The position numbers and the translations under genes are program-made. The notes under the pieces are model-generated. The model did no database searches. It had not been told where the DNA came from and was given only the letters and a program-made list of their open reading frames with translations. A DNA stretch of 28,745 nucleotides. Source: an uncultured Odoribacter sp. Its GTDB lineage: Bacteria > Bacteroidota > Bacteroidia > Bacteroidales > Marinifilaceae. Shown piece by piece: positions 22,888 to 28,745 of this stretch. Position 1 is the stretch's first letter. Each line of letters begins with the position of its first letter. The stretch lies in contig CAJJNP010000020.1 in the NCBI GenBank assembly GCA_905193145.1, positions 1 through 28,745 of the forward strand, written 5' to 3'.

Positions 22888-22901
22888 AATGAACTCGGGT
22901 G

Positions 22902-22932
22902 CAAAAGTATATATTTTTGAATAAACTCCAAA
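22902..22932 (-). promoter_or_regulatory. Consensus promoter of tRNA-Leu copy 1
   Basis: On the minus strand TTTG (22932-22929), 19 bases, then TACTTTTG (22909-22902), a full match to the Bacteroidota consensus, about 14 bases before the tRNA 5' end. Confidence 0.85.
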
Positions 22933-22982
22933 GGATTTGGCGATTTTTTTTATCAGTTGGGAAATTGCATAGAATAATTTAG

Positions 22983-22990
22983 TAACTTTG
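22983..22990 (+). promoter_or_regulatory. Candidate -7 element of the DIP1984-family gene
   Basis: TAACTTTG matches TANNTTTG and ends 22 bases before the ATG at 23013, giving a very short leader. The nearest upstream element is TTG at 22957-22959 (23-base spacing), so the -33 is weak. Confidence 0.5.
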
Positions 22991-23012
22991 TGCATATTGA
23001 CTATAATACACA

Positions 23013-23471
23013 ATGGATATGAAACTTGCAGAAGCTCTCAGCTTGCGTGCTGATTTACAAAAACGGATAATTCAATTGAAACTTCGGTTGAAAAACAGTG
23101 CAAAAGTGCAGGAAGGTGATGAACCTGCCGAGAATGTTGAGGAGTTGTTTAAGGAATTGAATGAGAATCTCACCCAACTGGAAGAGTTAATTTATCGGAT
23201 TAATGATACGAATATGCACACTTTGTGTGAGGGGGAAAATCTGACACGTTTGATGGCACGTAAGGATACACTTTCTATGCGAGTGGATTTGTTGCGGGAA
23301 CTGCTGAAACATGTTGCAGAAAATGAGACCCGCTATGGGAGAAGTGAGCTGAAGAGTATCCGGATTGTAAATGTGTCAGAACTTCAAAAAGAGACGGATA
23401 ATTATGCCCGGCAATTGAGAGAACTGGATGTCAAGATTCAAGGGTTGAATTGGACGACTGATTTACGTTAG
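23013..23471 (+). CDS. DIP1984-like family protein
   Basis: A 152-residue, highly charged, almost wholly helical protein with coiled-coil character and no signal peptide or membrane segment. The opening MKLAEALSLRADLQKRIIQLKLRLKNSAKVQEG is the hallmark of the DIP1984 family, sometimes annotated as septicolysin. LMARKDTLSMRVDLLRELLKHV and the closing ELDVKIQGLNWTTDL are also family-like. The biochemical role is not established; the septicolysin label does not by itself show toxin activity. ATG at 23013 is used; a second ATG two codons later is possible. The gene lies between two identical minus-strand tRNA-Leu genes, facing the opposite way. Confidence 0.8.
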   Translation: MDMKLAEALSLRADLQKRIIQLKLRLKNSAKVQEGDEPAENVEELFKELNENLTQLEELIYRINDTNMHTLCEGENLTRLMARKDTLSMRVDLLRELLKHVAENETRYGRSELKSIRIVNVSELQKETDNYARQLRELDVKIQGLNWTTDLR

Positions 23472-23706
23472 ATTGTTTTGAGGTAGTTTTTCGGAAGTAT
23501 AGTGGCGACATGATTCTGCATCTTCGAAAGGAGAGCAAATTTATTGTGTGCTTTGGGAGGAAAAGCTGTATCAGCAAACTGCAAACTCAGCACAGTGCAC
23601 AAACGCATATCGCATAGTGAACTAAGAGTTCAGAATTATTGAGCATTACCACATGTCGACTATATGGAAAAGGAAAAATGAGGGTGGGTTTGGGGAAATA
23701 GAAAAT

Positions 23707-23743
23707 AAAAAACCTCTTAATCATTAAGATTAAGAGGTTTTTT
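23707..23743 (-). terminator. Terminator of the second tRNA-Leu gene
   Basis: AAAAAACCTCTTAAT (23707-23721) pairs perfectly over 15 bases with 23729-23743 around a 7-base loop. On the minus strand the stem ends in a run of six T. It starts two bases beyond the tRNA 3' end. The sequence differs completely from the terminator of copy 1. Confidence 0.92.
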
Positions 23744-23744
23744 G

Positions 23745-23829
23745 TACTCAGGGCGGGAATCGAACCCGCACGTCTGTTGAGGACACTGGATTTTGAGTCC
23801 AGCGCGTCTACCAATTCCGCCACCTGAGC
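23745..23829 (-). tRNA. tRNA-Leu (anticodon CAA), copy 2
   Basis: All 85 bases are identical to copy 1 at 22803-22887, including the G1-U72 wobble, anticodon CAA, long variable arm and absent CCA. It is read from 23829 down to 23745. The identity continues for about 22 bases upstream, through the -7 element, and then decays. Confidence 0.97.
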
Positions 23830-23843
23830 AATGAACTCGGGTG

Positions 23844-23874
23844 CAAAAGTATAGTTTTTTGATAAAATACCAAA
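23844..23874 (-). promoter_or_regulatory. Consensus promoter of tRNA-Leu copy 2
   Basis: On the minus strand TTTG (23874-23871), 19 bases, TACTTTTG (23851-23844). Elements and spacing equal those of copy 1, although the spacer sequences differ. Confidence 0.85.
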
Positions 23875-23898
23875 GAGAAATGATATTTTTTTTTGTAA

Positions 23899-23931
23899 TT
23901 TGTGCTAACTGTATGGTTTTATGTATATTTG
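23899..23931 (+). promoter_or_regulatory. Promoter of the HAD phosphatase gene
   Basis: TTTG (23899-23902), 21 bases, then TATATTTG (23924-23931) fits the Bacteroidota consensus. The start point should be near 23938, about 35 bases before the ATG at 23973. Confidence 0.7.
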
Positions 23932-23972
23932 CATAATGAGAATTAGTATGGAATGAGGTGGAATATTTATAT

Positions 23973-24578
23973 ATGGAGAATATGATTAAGAATGTAGTAT
24001 TTGATTTAGGAGGAGTGGTTGTTGATTGGAGTCCGGAACGTTTGCTGGCAACTTATCCCGGCGATAAGGAATTACCGGTCGCTTTGTTTAAAAAGGGCTT
24101 TTTCCAGCAATATTGGTCGGAATTTGACAGAGGCACAATTACACAAGCTGAAATGGTGACTGCTATGAGTGATTTTGCGGGACGTACGTATGCGGAGTGT
24201 TGGGATTTTGTGGAATTTATCAAGCATACTTTGGATAATCTGCCGGCAACTTGTGAGTTGATAGAAGAATTGTCTGAAAGAGGTTTCCGTTTGTTTTGTT
24301 TGTCGAATATGTCGGTGGAATATTATGATTATCTGAAAGACCGAAAGGTGTTCTCTTTTTTTGAGGGACGCATTATCTCTGCATTGGAACATACCATTAA
24401 ACCGGAAAAGGAAATCTATCAGATTCTTTTTGACCGGTATCATTTGGTTCCGGAAGAAACATTGTTTGTGGATGATCTGATTGCAAACATTGAAGCCGCC
24501 CATGCATTGGGTATACAGACGGTTCATTTTACAGACCGCATTGCGGCAGTTGAAAAAATCAGGGAGCTAACGAAATAG
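23973..24578 (+). CDS. HAD-superfamily phosphatase, YihX-like
   Basis: A 201-residue soluble HAD hydrolase. Motif I is FDLGGVVVDW with nucleophile Asp11. The usual second Asp is Gly13, as in YihX (glucose-1-phosphatase) and dehalogenase-like members. Motif II is LSNM, the motif III lysine is in IKPEKEIY, and motif IV is FVDD. A small helical cap lies between residues about 15 and 95 (subfamily IA). Members remove phosphate from sugar phosphates; the substrate here is unknown. The ATG at 23973 is chosen; 23982 is an equal option, and GTG at 23958 is less likely. The last 12 bases overlap the end of the convergent MATE gene, and the terminator stem lies in that overlap. Confidence 0.85.
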   Translation: MENMIKNVVFDLGGVVVDWSPERLLATYPGDKELPVALFKKGFFQQYWSEFDRGTITQAEMVTAMSDFAGRTYAECWDFVEFIKHTLDNLPATCELIEELSERGFRLFCLSNMSVEYYDYLKDRKVFSFFEGRIISALEHTIKPEKEIYQILFDRYHLVPEETLFVDDLIANIEAAHALGIQTVHFTDRIAAVEKIRELTK

Positions 24579-24591
24579 TCTCCCGTTTTTT
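24562..24591 (+). terminator. Short terminator inside the convergent gene overlap
   Basis: GGGAG (24562-24566) pairs with CTCCC (24580-24584), followed by GTTTTTT. The left arm is inside the HAD gene's last codons and the right arm is inside the MATE gene, so both coding sequences constrain it. The stem is only 5 bp. Confidence 0.5.
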
Positions 24592-25916
24592 AATTTCCAA
24601 TAGTATCTGCCGCAGAGCATGATTCCGGTTAAGGTGAGACCTACCGGATAACCGATCCAAATACCGGTAATGCCGAGATTTAGTATAAATCCACAGATGT
24701 AGCACACCGGCATAGCCAGTAGGAAATATCCGATAAAGGAAATGATAGCCATGGAAATGACATCGCCGATGCCTCGGAGCGAGTTGGCATAAATGATTTG
24801 TAGAGCATCGCCGAATTGATATATCATCAGAATGATAATCAGCGAAGAGACCAGACTAATGACTTCCGGCGAGGTGGTAAATAGAATACCGATGACATCC
24901 TGTGCAAAGAAAAAGATGGTACTGGCTATTAAAACCAGACAAAGCATGATGTGAAATCCGGCCATGGTGCTTCGTTTTACATTGGTGATATCTCCTCGGC
25001 CATAGAAGTTGCTGACTCGTACAGAGACAGCTGCTCCAACTCCGTAGTATATCATAAAGCCTAGGGTGGAGATTGCGATCATAATTTGGTGTGCGGCTAA
25101 AGCAATACTGCCAAGCCAACCAATCATGATGCCTGAGATACTGAACAAGGCTGTTTCCAAGCCCATTTGCAGGCCTACCATCCATCCCATTTTGTTGAGG
25201 GATAAAATATCTTTGGAGTTATATTGTCCGCGGCGGTAACCTACATAGTATTTGCGGTAATGTATGCTACGGTAGAAGAGTATGGCAAAAGCAGCAAACA
25301 TGACAATACGGGATATAAGCGTGGAGATTCCGGCACCGACAACGCCCAGCGCTGGAAATCCTAATTTGCCGTATATCAGAATATAGTTGCCGATGATATT
25401 CAAAACGTTGGCTGAAATCATAATGTACATAGGGGTTCGGGTATCTGTGATTCCGTCTGCAAATTGTTTGAACGAGTTAAAAAGCATGACAAACGGCAGG
25501 GATGCCAATTGTAACAAAAAATAGGGGCGGATGAGGGGAAGAAGTTCTTCCGGTTGTCCCATCTTGTCAACATTAAACCAGACAAAGGTCATGATGAGAG
25601 TAAGGAGTATTCCTATTAATAGATTTACCAATAGACTATTGCGTAGTAACTGTCCGACTTTGAAACGGTCGTGTCGACCGAAAAACTGTCCGACTAATGG
25701 AGTCAGTCCGTAAGAAAAACCCAGTCCGAAAAGGATAGGGATATTGAATGTGCTATTGACAAAAGAAGCGGCTGCAAGATGGAGCGTATCGAATTGCCCC
25801 ACCATCATGTTATCAGCTAAGCCGACAACGACAATCCCGATTTGTCCGATGACAATAGGAACTCCTAATCTGATAAGTTCCCGATAATGTTCTTTATAAG
25901 TTGTGAAATAATTCAT
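24567..25916 (-). CDS. MATE-family multidrug/Na+ antiporter (NorM-like)
   Basis: A 449-residue inner-membrane protein with about twelve hydrophobic segments in two similar halves, the usual MATE length and layout. The first half starts LGVPIVIGQIGIVVVGLADNMMVGQ and has GLTPLVGQFFGRHD. The second half starts MGLETALFSISGIMIGWLGSIALAAHQI and has VSVRVSNFYGRGD, the second copy of the same loop motif. MATE proteins export cationic drugs, dyes or metabolites in exchange for Na+ or H+. It ends overlapping the convergent HAD gene by 12 bases. The substrate cannot be inferred from context; the neighbours are not related in pathway. Confidence 0.93.
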   Translation of the reverse strand: MNYFTTYKEHYRELIRLGVPIVIGQIGIVVVGLADNMMVGQFDTLHLAAASFVNSTFNIPILFGLGFSYGLTPLVGQFFGRHDRFKVGQLLRNSLLVNLLIGILLTLIMTFVWFNVDKMGQPEELLPLIRPYFLLQLASLPFVMLFNSFKQFADGITDTRTPMYIMISANVLNIIGNYILIYGKLGFPALGVVGAGISTLISRIVMFAAFAILFYRSIHYRKYYVGYRRGQYNSKDILSLNKMGWMVGLQMGLETALFSISGIMIGWLGSIALAAHQIMIAISTLGFMIYYGVGAAVSVRVSNFYGRGDITNVKRSTMAGFHIMLCLVLIASTIFFFAQDVIGILFTTSPEVISLVSSLIIILMIYQFGDALQIIYANSLRGIGDVISMAIISFIGYFLLAMPVCYICGFILNLGITGIWIGYPVGLTLTGIMLCGRYYWKLKNGRLFR

Positions 25917-25942
25917 TGTTGGTGCTTCTAAATTTTCGGACG

Positions 25943-25950
25943 CAAAAGTA
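25943..25950 (-). promoter_or_regulatory. Candidate -7 element of the MATE gene
   Basis: TACTTTTG on the minus strand (25950-25943) matches TANNTTTG and lies 26 bases before the ATG at 25916. No TTTG is found at the usual spacing upstream. Confidence 0.5.
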
Positions 25951-26046
25951 CAAATTCCTTTCTATATTTTACTTTTTTTTCTACCTTGCGCTTTGATACG
26001 AACAATACCTCGATAGGTTGAGGTGGTAAATGTAAATATTGGATAT

Positions 26047-27378
26047 ATGAGAAAGATTTGTTGTGTTTTGGTGTTGATGTTGCTTTTTACAGCAACAGTT
26101 TTTGCTGGTGAAGGTGTGTTGGAGAGGTTGCGTATGATTCCGCAAATCTCCGATATCAAGGAGTTGAAGATTGATGAATTTAACGAGTATTATCAATTCT
26201 GTTTTGAGCAGCCGATAGACCATACAAACCCGTCGAAAGGAACTTTTAAACAACGGGTGTTATTGGGACACAGGGATTATAATGCACCGGTGATTGTTGA
26301 ATTGGAAGGATATTATCTTTATACTCCGGAAGCTGGCGAGTTGACAAGGCTTTTTAAGGGAAATCAGTTGACCATTGAACATCGTTTTTTTGATGGCAGC
26401 GTGCCCGAAGGAAATATTCCATGGGATTGTCTGACAATTAAGCAGGCTGCTGATGATCAGCATGCAATTATTCAAGCGATAAAAAAGCAGATATATCCTT
26501 CTGTCAAGTGGGTGTCTACGGGTATAAGCAAAGGAGGACAGACTACGATTTTCCACCGTTATTTTTATCCTGCAGATGTAGATGTGAGTGTTCCGTATGT
26601 GGCTCCGTTGAATTTGGAATATGTAGATCCTCGTCTTGAGAAGTTTCTGGATAGATTGGGTAATGGTAAAGGTAATTTTAATACCATGTTTGCAGGAGAA
26701 GATGTGAATGCTGCACATTGGACTGTGCGTGATTTTCAGTTGTTGTGTTTCAAAAATCAGGATAAATTGGCGGGTATGCTGGATTCATTGGCTCAGGCAA
26801 GGCATTATACCTATCAAGCTGTTGGCGGAGTGAAACGAGCTTTGCAGTTGATAATTTTAGAGTATCCGTTTGCTTTTTGGCAATGGGGACATAATCCGGC
26901 AGATATTCCGGAGGAAGAATCTTCTGAATGGAGTGAGATATTTGATTATTTGGTGCGTATTTCTTCTCCGGATTTCTTTGAGGACAAGTATATGGAGCGT
27001 ATGCGTCCGTTTTTTTATGCAGCTTTGACTGAAACGGGAATGTATGAGTATAATATAAAACCATTCAAAAAGTATATGCCTGATGAGAAGGATAATATTG
27101 ATTTCTCTTTTGCAATGCCTGCCGGGGTAGAGCAGAAAGCATTCAATGAAGCCCAGATGAAGGCTATTAATAAATGGTTGCAGACCGATGCAGAAAAAAT
27201 ATTGTTTGTATATGGAGGAAGCGATCCATGGTATGCGACCGGCGTTGATTTAAAAAACAATTGGAAATGTCGCAAATATGTACGCGGAGACATGAGTCAT
27301 ACATGTCGTATCAAGGATTTTGATCCGGTATCAAAAGAAGATTTAATCGATACATTAAAAGAATGGCTGGAGGAGTAA
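26047..27378 (+). CDS. Secreted S37-family (PS-10) peptidase
   Basis: A 443-residue exported alpha/beta-hydrolase. The ATG at 26047 begins a signal peptide (MRKICCVLVLMLLFTATVFA, cut near residue 20); an upstream in-frame GTG at 26023 is rejected. The protein matches the S37 family, whose Streptomyces members are tripeptidyl or prolyl aminopeptidases: FEQPIDHTNPSKGTFKQRVLLGH (about 52-74), IEHRFFDGS, the nucleophile Ser161 in STGISKGGQT, then Asp393 in GGSDPWYATG and His418 in MSHTC as the likely rest of the triad. It would work in the periplasm or at the outer membrane on proline-rich or N-terminal peptide substrates. It is monocistronic; the terminator stem begins inside its last codons. 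With DPP7 it is the second secreted exopeptidase-type gene in the window. Confidence 0.88.
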   Translation: MRKICCVLVLMLLFTATVFAGEGVLERLRMIPQISDIKELKIDEFNEYYQFCFEQPIDHTNPSKGTFKQRVLLGHRDYNAPVIVELEGYYLYTPEAGELTRLFKGNQLTIEHRFFDGSVPEGNIPWDCLTIKQAADDQHAIIQAIKKQIYPSVKWVSTGISKGGQTTIFHRYFYPADVDVSVPYVAPLNLEYVDPRLEKFLDRLGNGKGNFNTMFAGEDVNAAHWTVRDFQLLCFKNQDKLAGMLDSLAQARHYTYQAVGGVKRALQLIILEYPFAFWQWGHNPADIPEEESSEWSEIFDYLVRISSPDFFEDKYMERMRPFFYAALTETGMYEYNIKPFKKYMPDEKDNIDFSFAMPAGVEQKAFNEAQMKAINKWLQTDAEKILFVYGGSDPWYATGVDLKNNWKCRKYVRGDMSHTCRIKDFDPVSKEDLIDTLKEWLEE

Positions 27379-27392
27379 CCAGCCATTCTTTT
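27357..27392. terminator. Bidirectional terminator overlapping two gene ends
   Basis: A perfect 14-bp stem (AAAAGAATGGCTGG at 27357-27370 with 27379-27392) encloses AGGAGTAA. The left arm is coding for the end of the S37 peptidase, the loop holds its stop codon, and the right arm runs to the waaA stop. T-runs follow on both strands, so it serves both convergent genes. Confidence 0.88.
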
Positions 27393-28621
27393 TATTTATG
27401 AATAAGTTCGTCTAAAATAATACTTGTAGCTCCCAATTGGCTTTTGACATACGCAAGAGCTTTTTCTCCGGCGGTTTGGGTGATTGTCGGATTGCTGATA
27501 AGAGAGTCCAGCAATTCTTTTAATTCTGTGCCGTTGTTGATGGAAAAACCTCCACCTTCTTTGATGAGGGTAACGGCTTCATTGAATTTATGATATTTGG
27601 GACCGAATATCACAGGAATACCATAAACGGCAGCTTCCAATGTGTTATGTATGCCGACACCGAAGCCTCCTCCAATATAGGAAATATTGCCATAGCGGTA
27701 AACGGATGATAACAGTCCGATGCAGTCAATAATCAGTACGTCGTATTCGGATATATCTGTTGGTGCCTGTGTGTATCGGGCTATTTTTTTCTGGCATTTT
27801 TCCATGATGGCTTTGATATGGCTTTCTCCGATTTCGTGTGGAGCAAGTATCCATTTATACTCTCCTGAATAATGGTTGATATAATCCATCAAAATATCCT
27901 CATCCGGTGGCCAGGTGCTTCCGCATACCATAGAGGGATGCCCGTTGCAAAACAAACGCACTGTTTCAATGTCTTTGGCTGCATCTGCAATTTGTTTTAC
28001 CCGGTCGAAGCGGGTATCTCCGGTTAGATGTGTACGTGTGATACCGATATTTTTTAAAAGTTCAACCGATTGACCGTCTTGCACAAAGAGCCGGTCAAAA
28101 AAGGTCAGCATTTTGCGATGAAGTCCTCCCCAGTTCTTGAAAAACGGTTGTTCCGGACGGAAAATAGCTGAAATCAGATATACCGGGATGTGGTTGCGGT
28201 GAAGCTCATTCAGATAGTTGTACCAGAATTCGTATTTGACAAAAACTGCTGCATCCGGTCGGAATGTTTTGATAAATCGGGCGGCATTGCCGGGAGTATC
28301 ACCGGGAAGATAGTAAATATAGTCTGCACCAGTGTAGTTTTTGCGGATTTCATAGCCTGATGGAGAAAAGAAAGTCAGTAAAATTTTAGTGTTCGGCTCT
28401 TTTTCTCGTAAGCGTTCCATGACAGGACGTCCCTGTTCAAATTCACCTAAGGATGCTGCATGAAACCATACCAAGCGGTCTTTCCCGCGTTTGAATTCCT
28501 TGATTTGTTTTCGGGTTTGTTTGCGTCCTTTTGACAGCAAGGATGCTTTTTCGTTGAATGGGGCTGCCAATTTGATACCCAATCCGTATGCCCGTATGCC
28601 GATGTTATATAGAAATGCCAT
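27392..28621 (-). CDS. waaA: 3-deoxy-D-manno-octulosonic acid (Kdo) transferase
   Basis: A 409-residue GT30 glycosyltransferase that adds Kdo to the lipid A precursor at the inner face of the inner membrane, an essential step of lipopolysaccharide assembly. The N-terminus has a membrane-associating segment (MAFLYNIGIRAYGLGIKLA). WFHAASLGEFEQGRP holds the probable catalytic base Glu60. VKYEFWYNYL, FVQDGQSVELLKNIGI, the donor-site region CGSTWPPDEDIL, and GVGIHNTLEAAVYGIPVIFGPKYHKFNEA are family hallmarks. The ATG at 28621 is preferred to the longer start at 28663 because a consensus promoter (28640-28672) lies between and would leave the longer start outside the transcript. The divergent neighbour begins beyond the window. 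Confidence 0.95.
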   Translation of the reverse strand: MAFLYNIGIRAYGLGIKLAAPFNEKASLLSKGRKQTRKQIKEFKRGKDRLVWFHAASLGEFEQGRPVMERLREKEPNTKILLTFFSPSGYEIRKNYTGADYIYYLPGDTPGNAARFIKTFRPDAAVFVKYEFWYNYLNELHRNHIPVYLISAIFRPEQPFFKNWGGLHRKMLTFFDRLFVQDGQSVELLKNIGITRTHLTGDTRFDRVKQIADAAKDIETVRLFCNGHPSMVCGSTWPPDEDILMDYINHYSGEYKWILAPHEIGESHIKAIMEKCQKKIARYTQAPTDISEYDVLIIDCIGLLSSVYRYGNISYIGGGFGVGIHNTLEAAVYGIPVIFGPKYHKFNEAVTLIKEGGGFSINNGTELKELLDSLISNPTITQTAGEKALAYVKSQLGATSIILDELIHK

Positions 28622-28639
28622 ACTAATTAGATTAGGTTG

Positions 28640-28672
28640 CAAAAGTACTATATTAATTTTCAAATATCCAAA
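28640..28672 (-). promoter_or_regulatory. Promoter of waaA
   Basis: On the minus strand TTTG (28672-28669), 21 bases, TACTTTTG (28647-28640). The start point should be near 28633, about 12 bases before the ATG at 28621, a very short leader. Confidence 0.7.
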
Positions 28673-28680
28673 TAATACTG

Positions 28681-28688
28681 TACCTTTG
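28681..28688 (+). promoter_or_regulatory. -7 element for the riboswitch-led gene beyond the window
   Basis: TACCTTTG matches TANNTTTG. A TTTT at 28657-28660 lies 20 bases upstream in the -33 position. The start point near 28694 would place the SAM-II-like fold at the very 5' end of the transcript. Confidence 0.6.
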
Positions 28689-28697
28689 CGCCGTCAT

Positions 28698-28745
28698 TGT
28701 GGAAAGATTTGGCTGATTGCAACCACAGAAAAAAATTGCTAAAAT
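28698..28745 (+). promoter_or_regulatory. Probable SAM-II (SAM-alpha) riboswitch, cut by the window end
   Basis: TGTGG (28698-28702) pairs with CCACA (28723-28727), forming the P1 stem. The loop is AAAGATTTGGCTGATTGCAA, and the stem is followed by an A-rich strand and GCTAAAAT. Loop elements GATTT and ATTGCAA, and the 3' GCTAAAA, are the conserved elements of SAM-II riboswitches as I recall them. The 3' bases that should close the pseudoknot (pairing with GGC in the loop) fall outside the window. Such elements repress methionine or SAM biosynthesis genes when SAM binds, often by hiding the ribosome site. The call rests on remembered consensus, not on a search. Confidence 0.7.

Noticed and set aside
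22774..23013. Minus-strand 79-codon open frame, and its near twin at 23587-23823
   Set aside because: The shared peptide (AELVDALDSKSSVLNRRAG) is the translation of the tRNA-Leu gene itself, a well-known false protein. The similarity reflects duplicated tRNAs.
23013..23471. Toxin role implied by the septicolysin label
   Set aside because: The protein is short, helical, lacks a secretion signal and has no known pore-forming motif; the label is inherited annotation.
28622..28663. 14-residue N-terminal extension of waaA
   Set aside because: A consensus promoter sits over this stretch, so the transcript should begin after it.

Overview
The window (28,745 bases, AT-rich, densely coding) looks like chromosomal DNA of a member of the Bacteroidales, close to Bacteroides or Parabacteroides. 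Three things point there. Promoters follow the Bacteroidota pattern (-33 TTTG, 19 to 21 bases, -7 TANNTTTG) rather than the E. coli type. Strong Shine-Dalgarno sequences are largely absent. The gene families are typical of the phylum: S46 dipeptidyl-peptidase, S37 peptidase, DUF4252, a NagB/PIG-L fusion, DIP1984-like protein and an acidic-tailed surface lipoprotein. The genus cannot be fixed from the sequence alone.

Layout. Bases 1-1628 hold the end of a TonB-dependent receptor and a small secreted heavy-metal-associated (CxxC) protein. Bases 1703-5842 on the minus strand form a compact unit: ROK repressor, then a two-domain NagB-like/PIG-L-like enzyme, then a sugar nucleotidyltransferase, probably an amino-sugar module. 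rlmN (minus) follows, diverging from a two-gene unit of DPP7 and ilvE, which links peptide breakdown to branched-chain amino acid metabolism. After a strong terminator and a repeat-bearing intergenic stretch come a TonB C-terminal-domain protein and a convergent DUF4252 protein whose C-terminus carries two TonB-plug-like motifs. Bases 12914-18684 are a complete tripartite RND efflux operon (adaptor, inner-membrane pump, outer-membrane factor) behind a consensus promoter.

Bases 18685-21084 are the most unusual part. A surface lipoprotein (BACON-like and BIG2-like domains, then a degenerate YD-repeat-like region) is preceded by a long leader holding a nested inverted repeat of about 119 bases and is followed by further hairpins. 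Then come an ABC-F ATPase, two identical tRNA-Leu(CAA) genes flanking a DIP1984-family gene, a YihX-like HAD phosphatase, a MATE exporter, a secreted S37 peptidase and Kdo transferase (waaA). The last 48 bases look like the start of a SAM-II riboswitch reading out of the window, so a methionine-pathway gene is expected just beyond.

Most of the window is ordinary housekeeping and envelope DNA. No CRISPR array, insertion sequence, prophage or complete mobile element was seen. The best candidates for something undescribed are the nested hairpin at 18912-19030, the tandem plug-like motifs in the DUF4252 protein, and the deaminase-like fusion enzyme that lacks one canonical catalytic residue.
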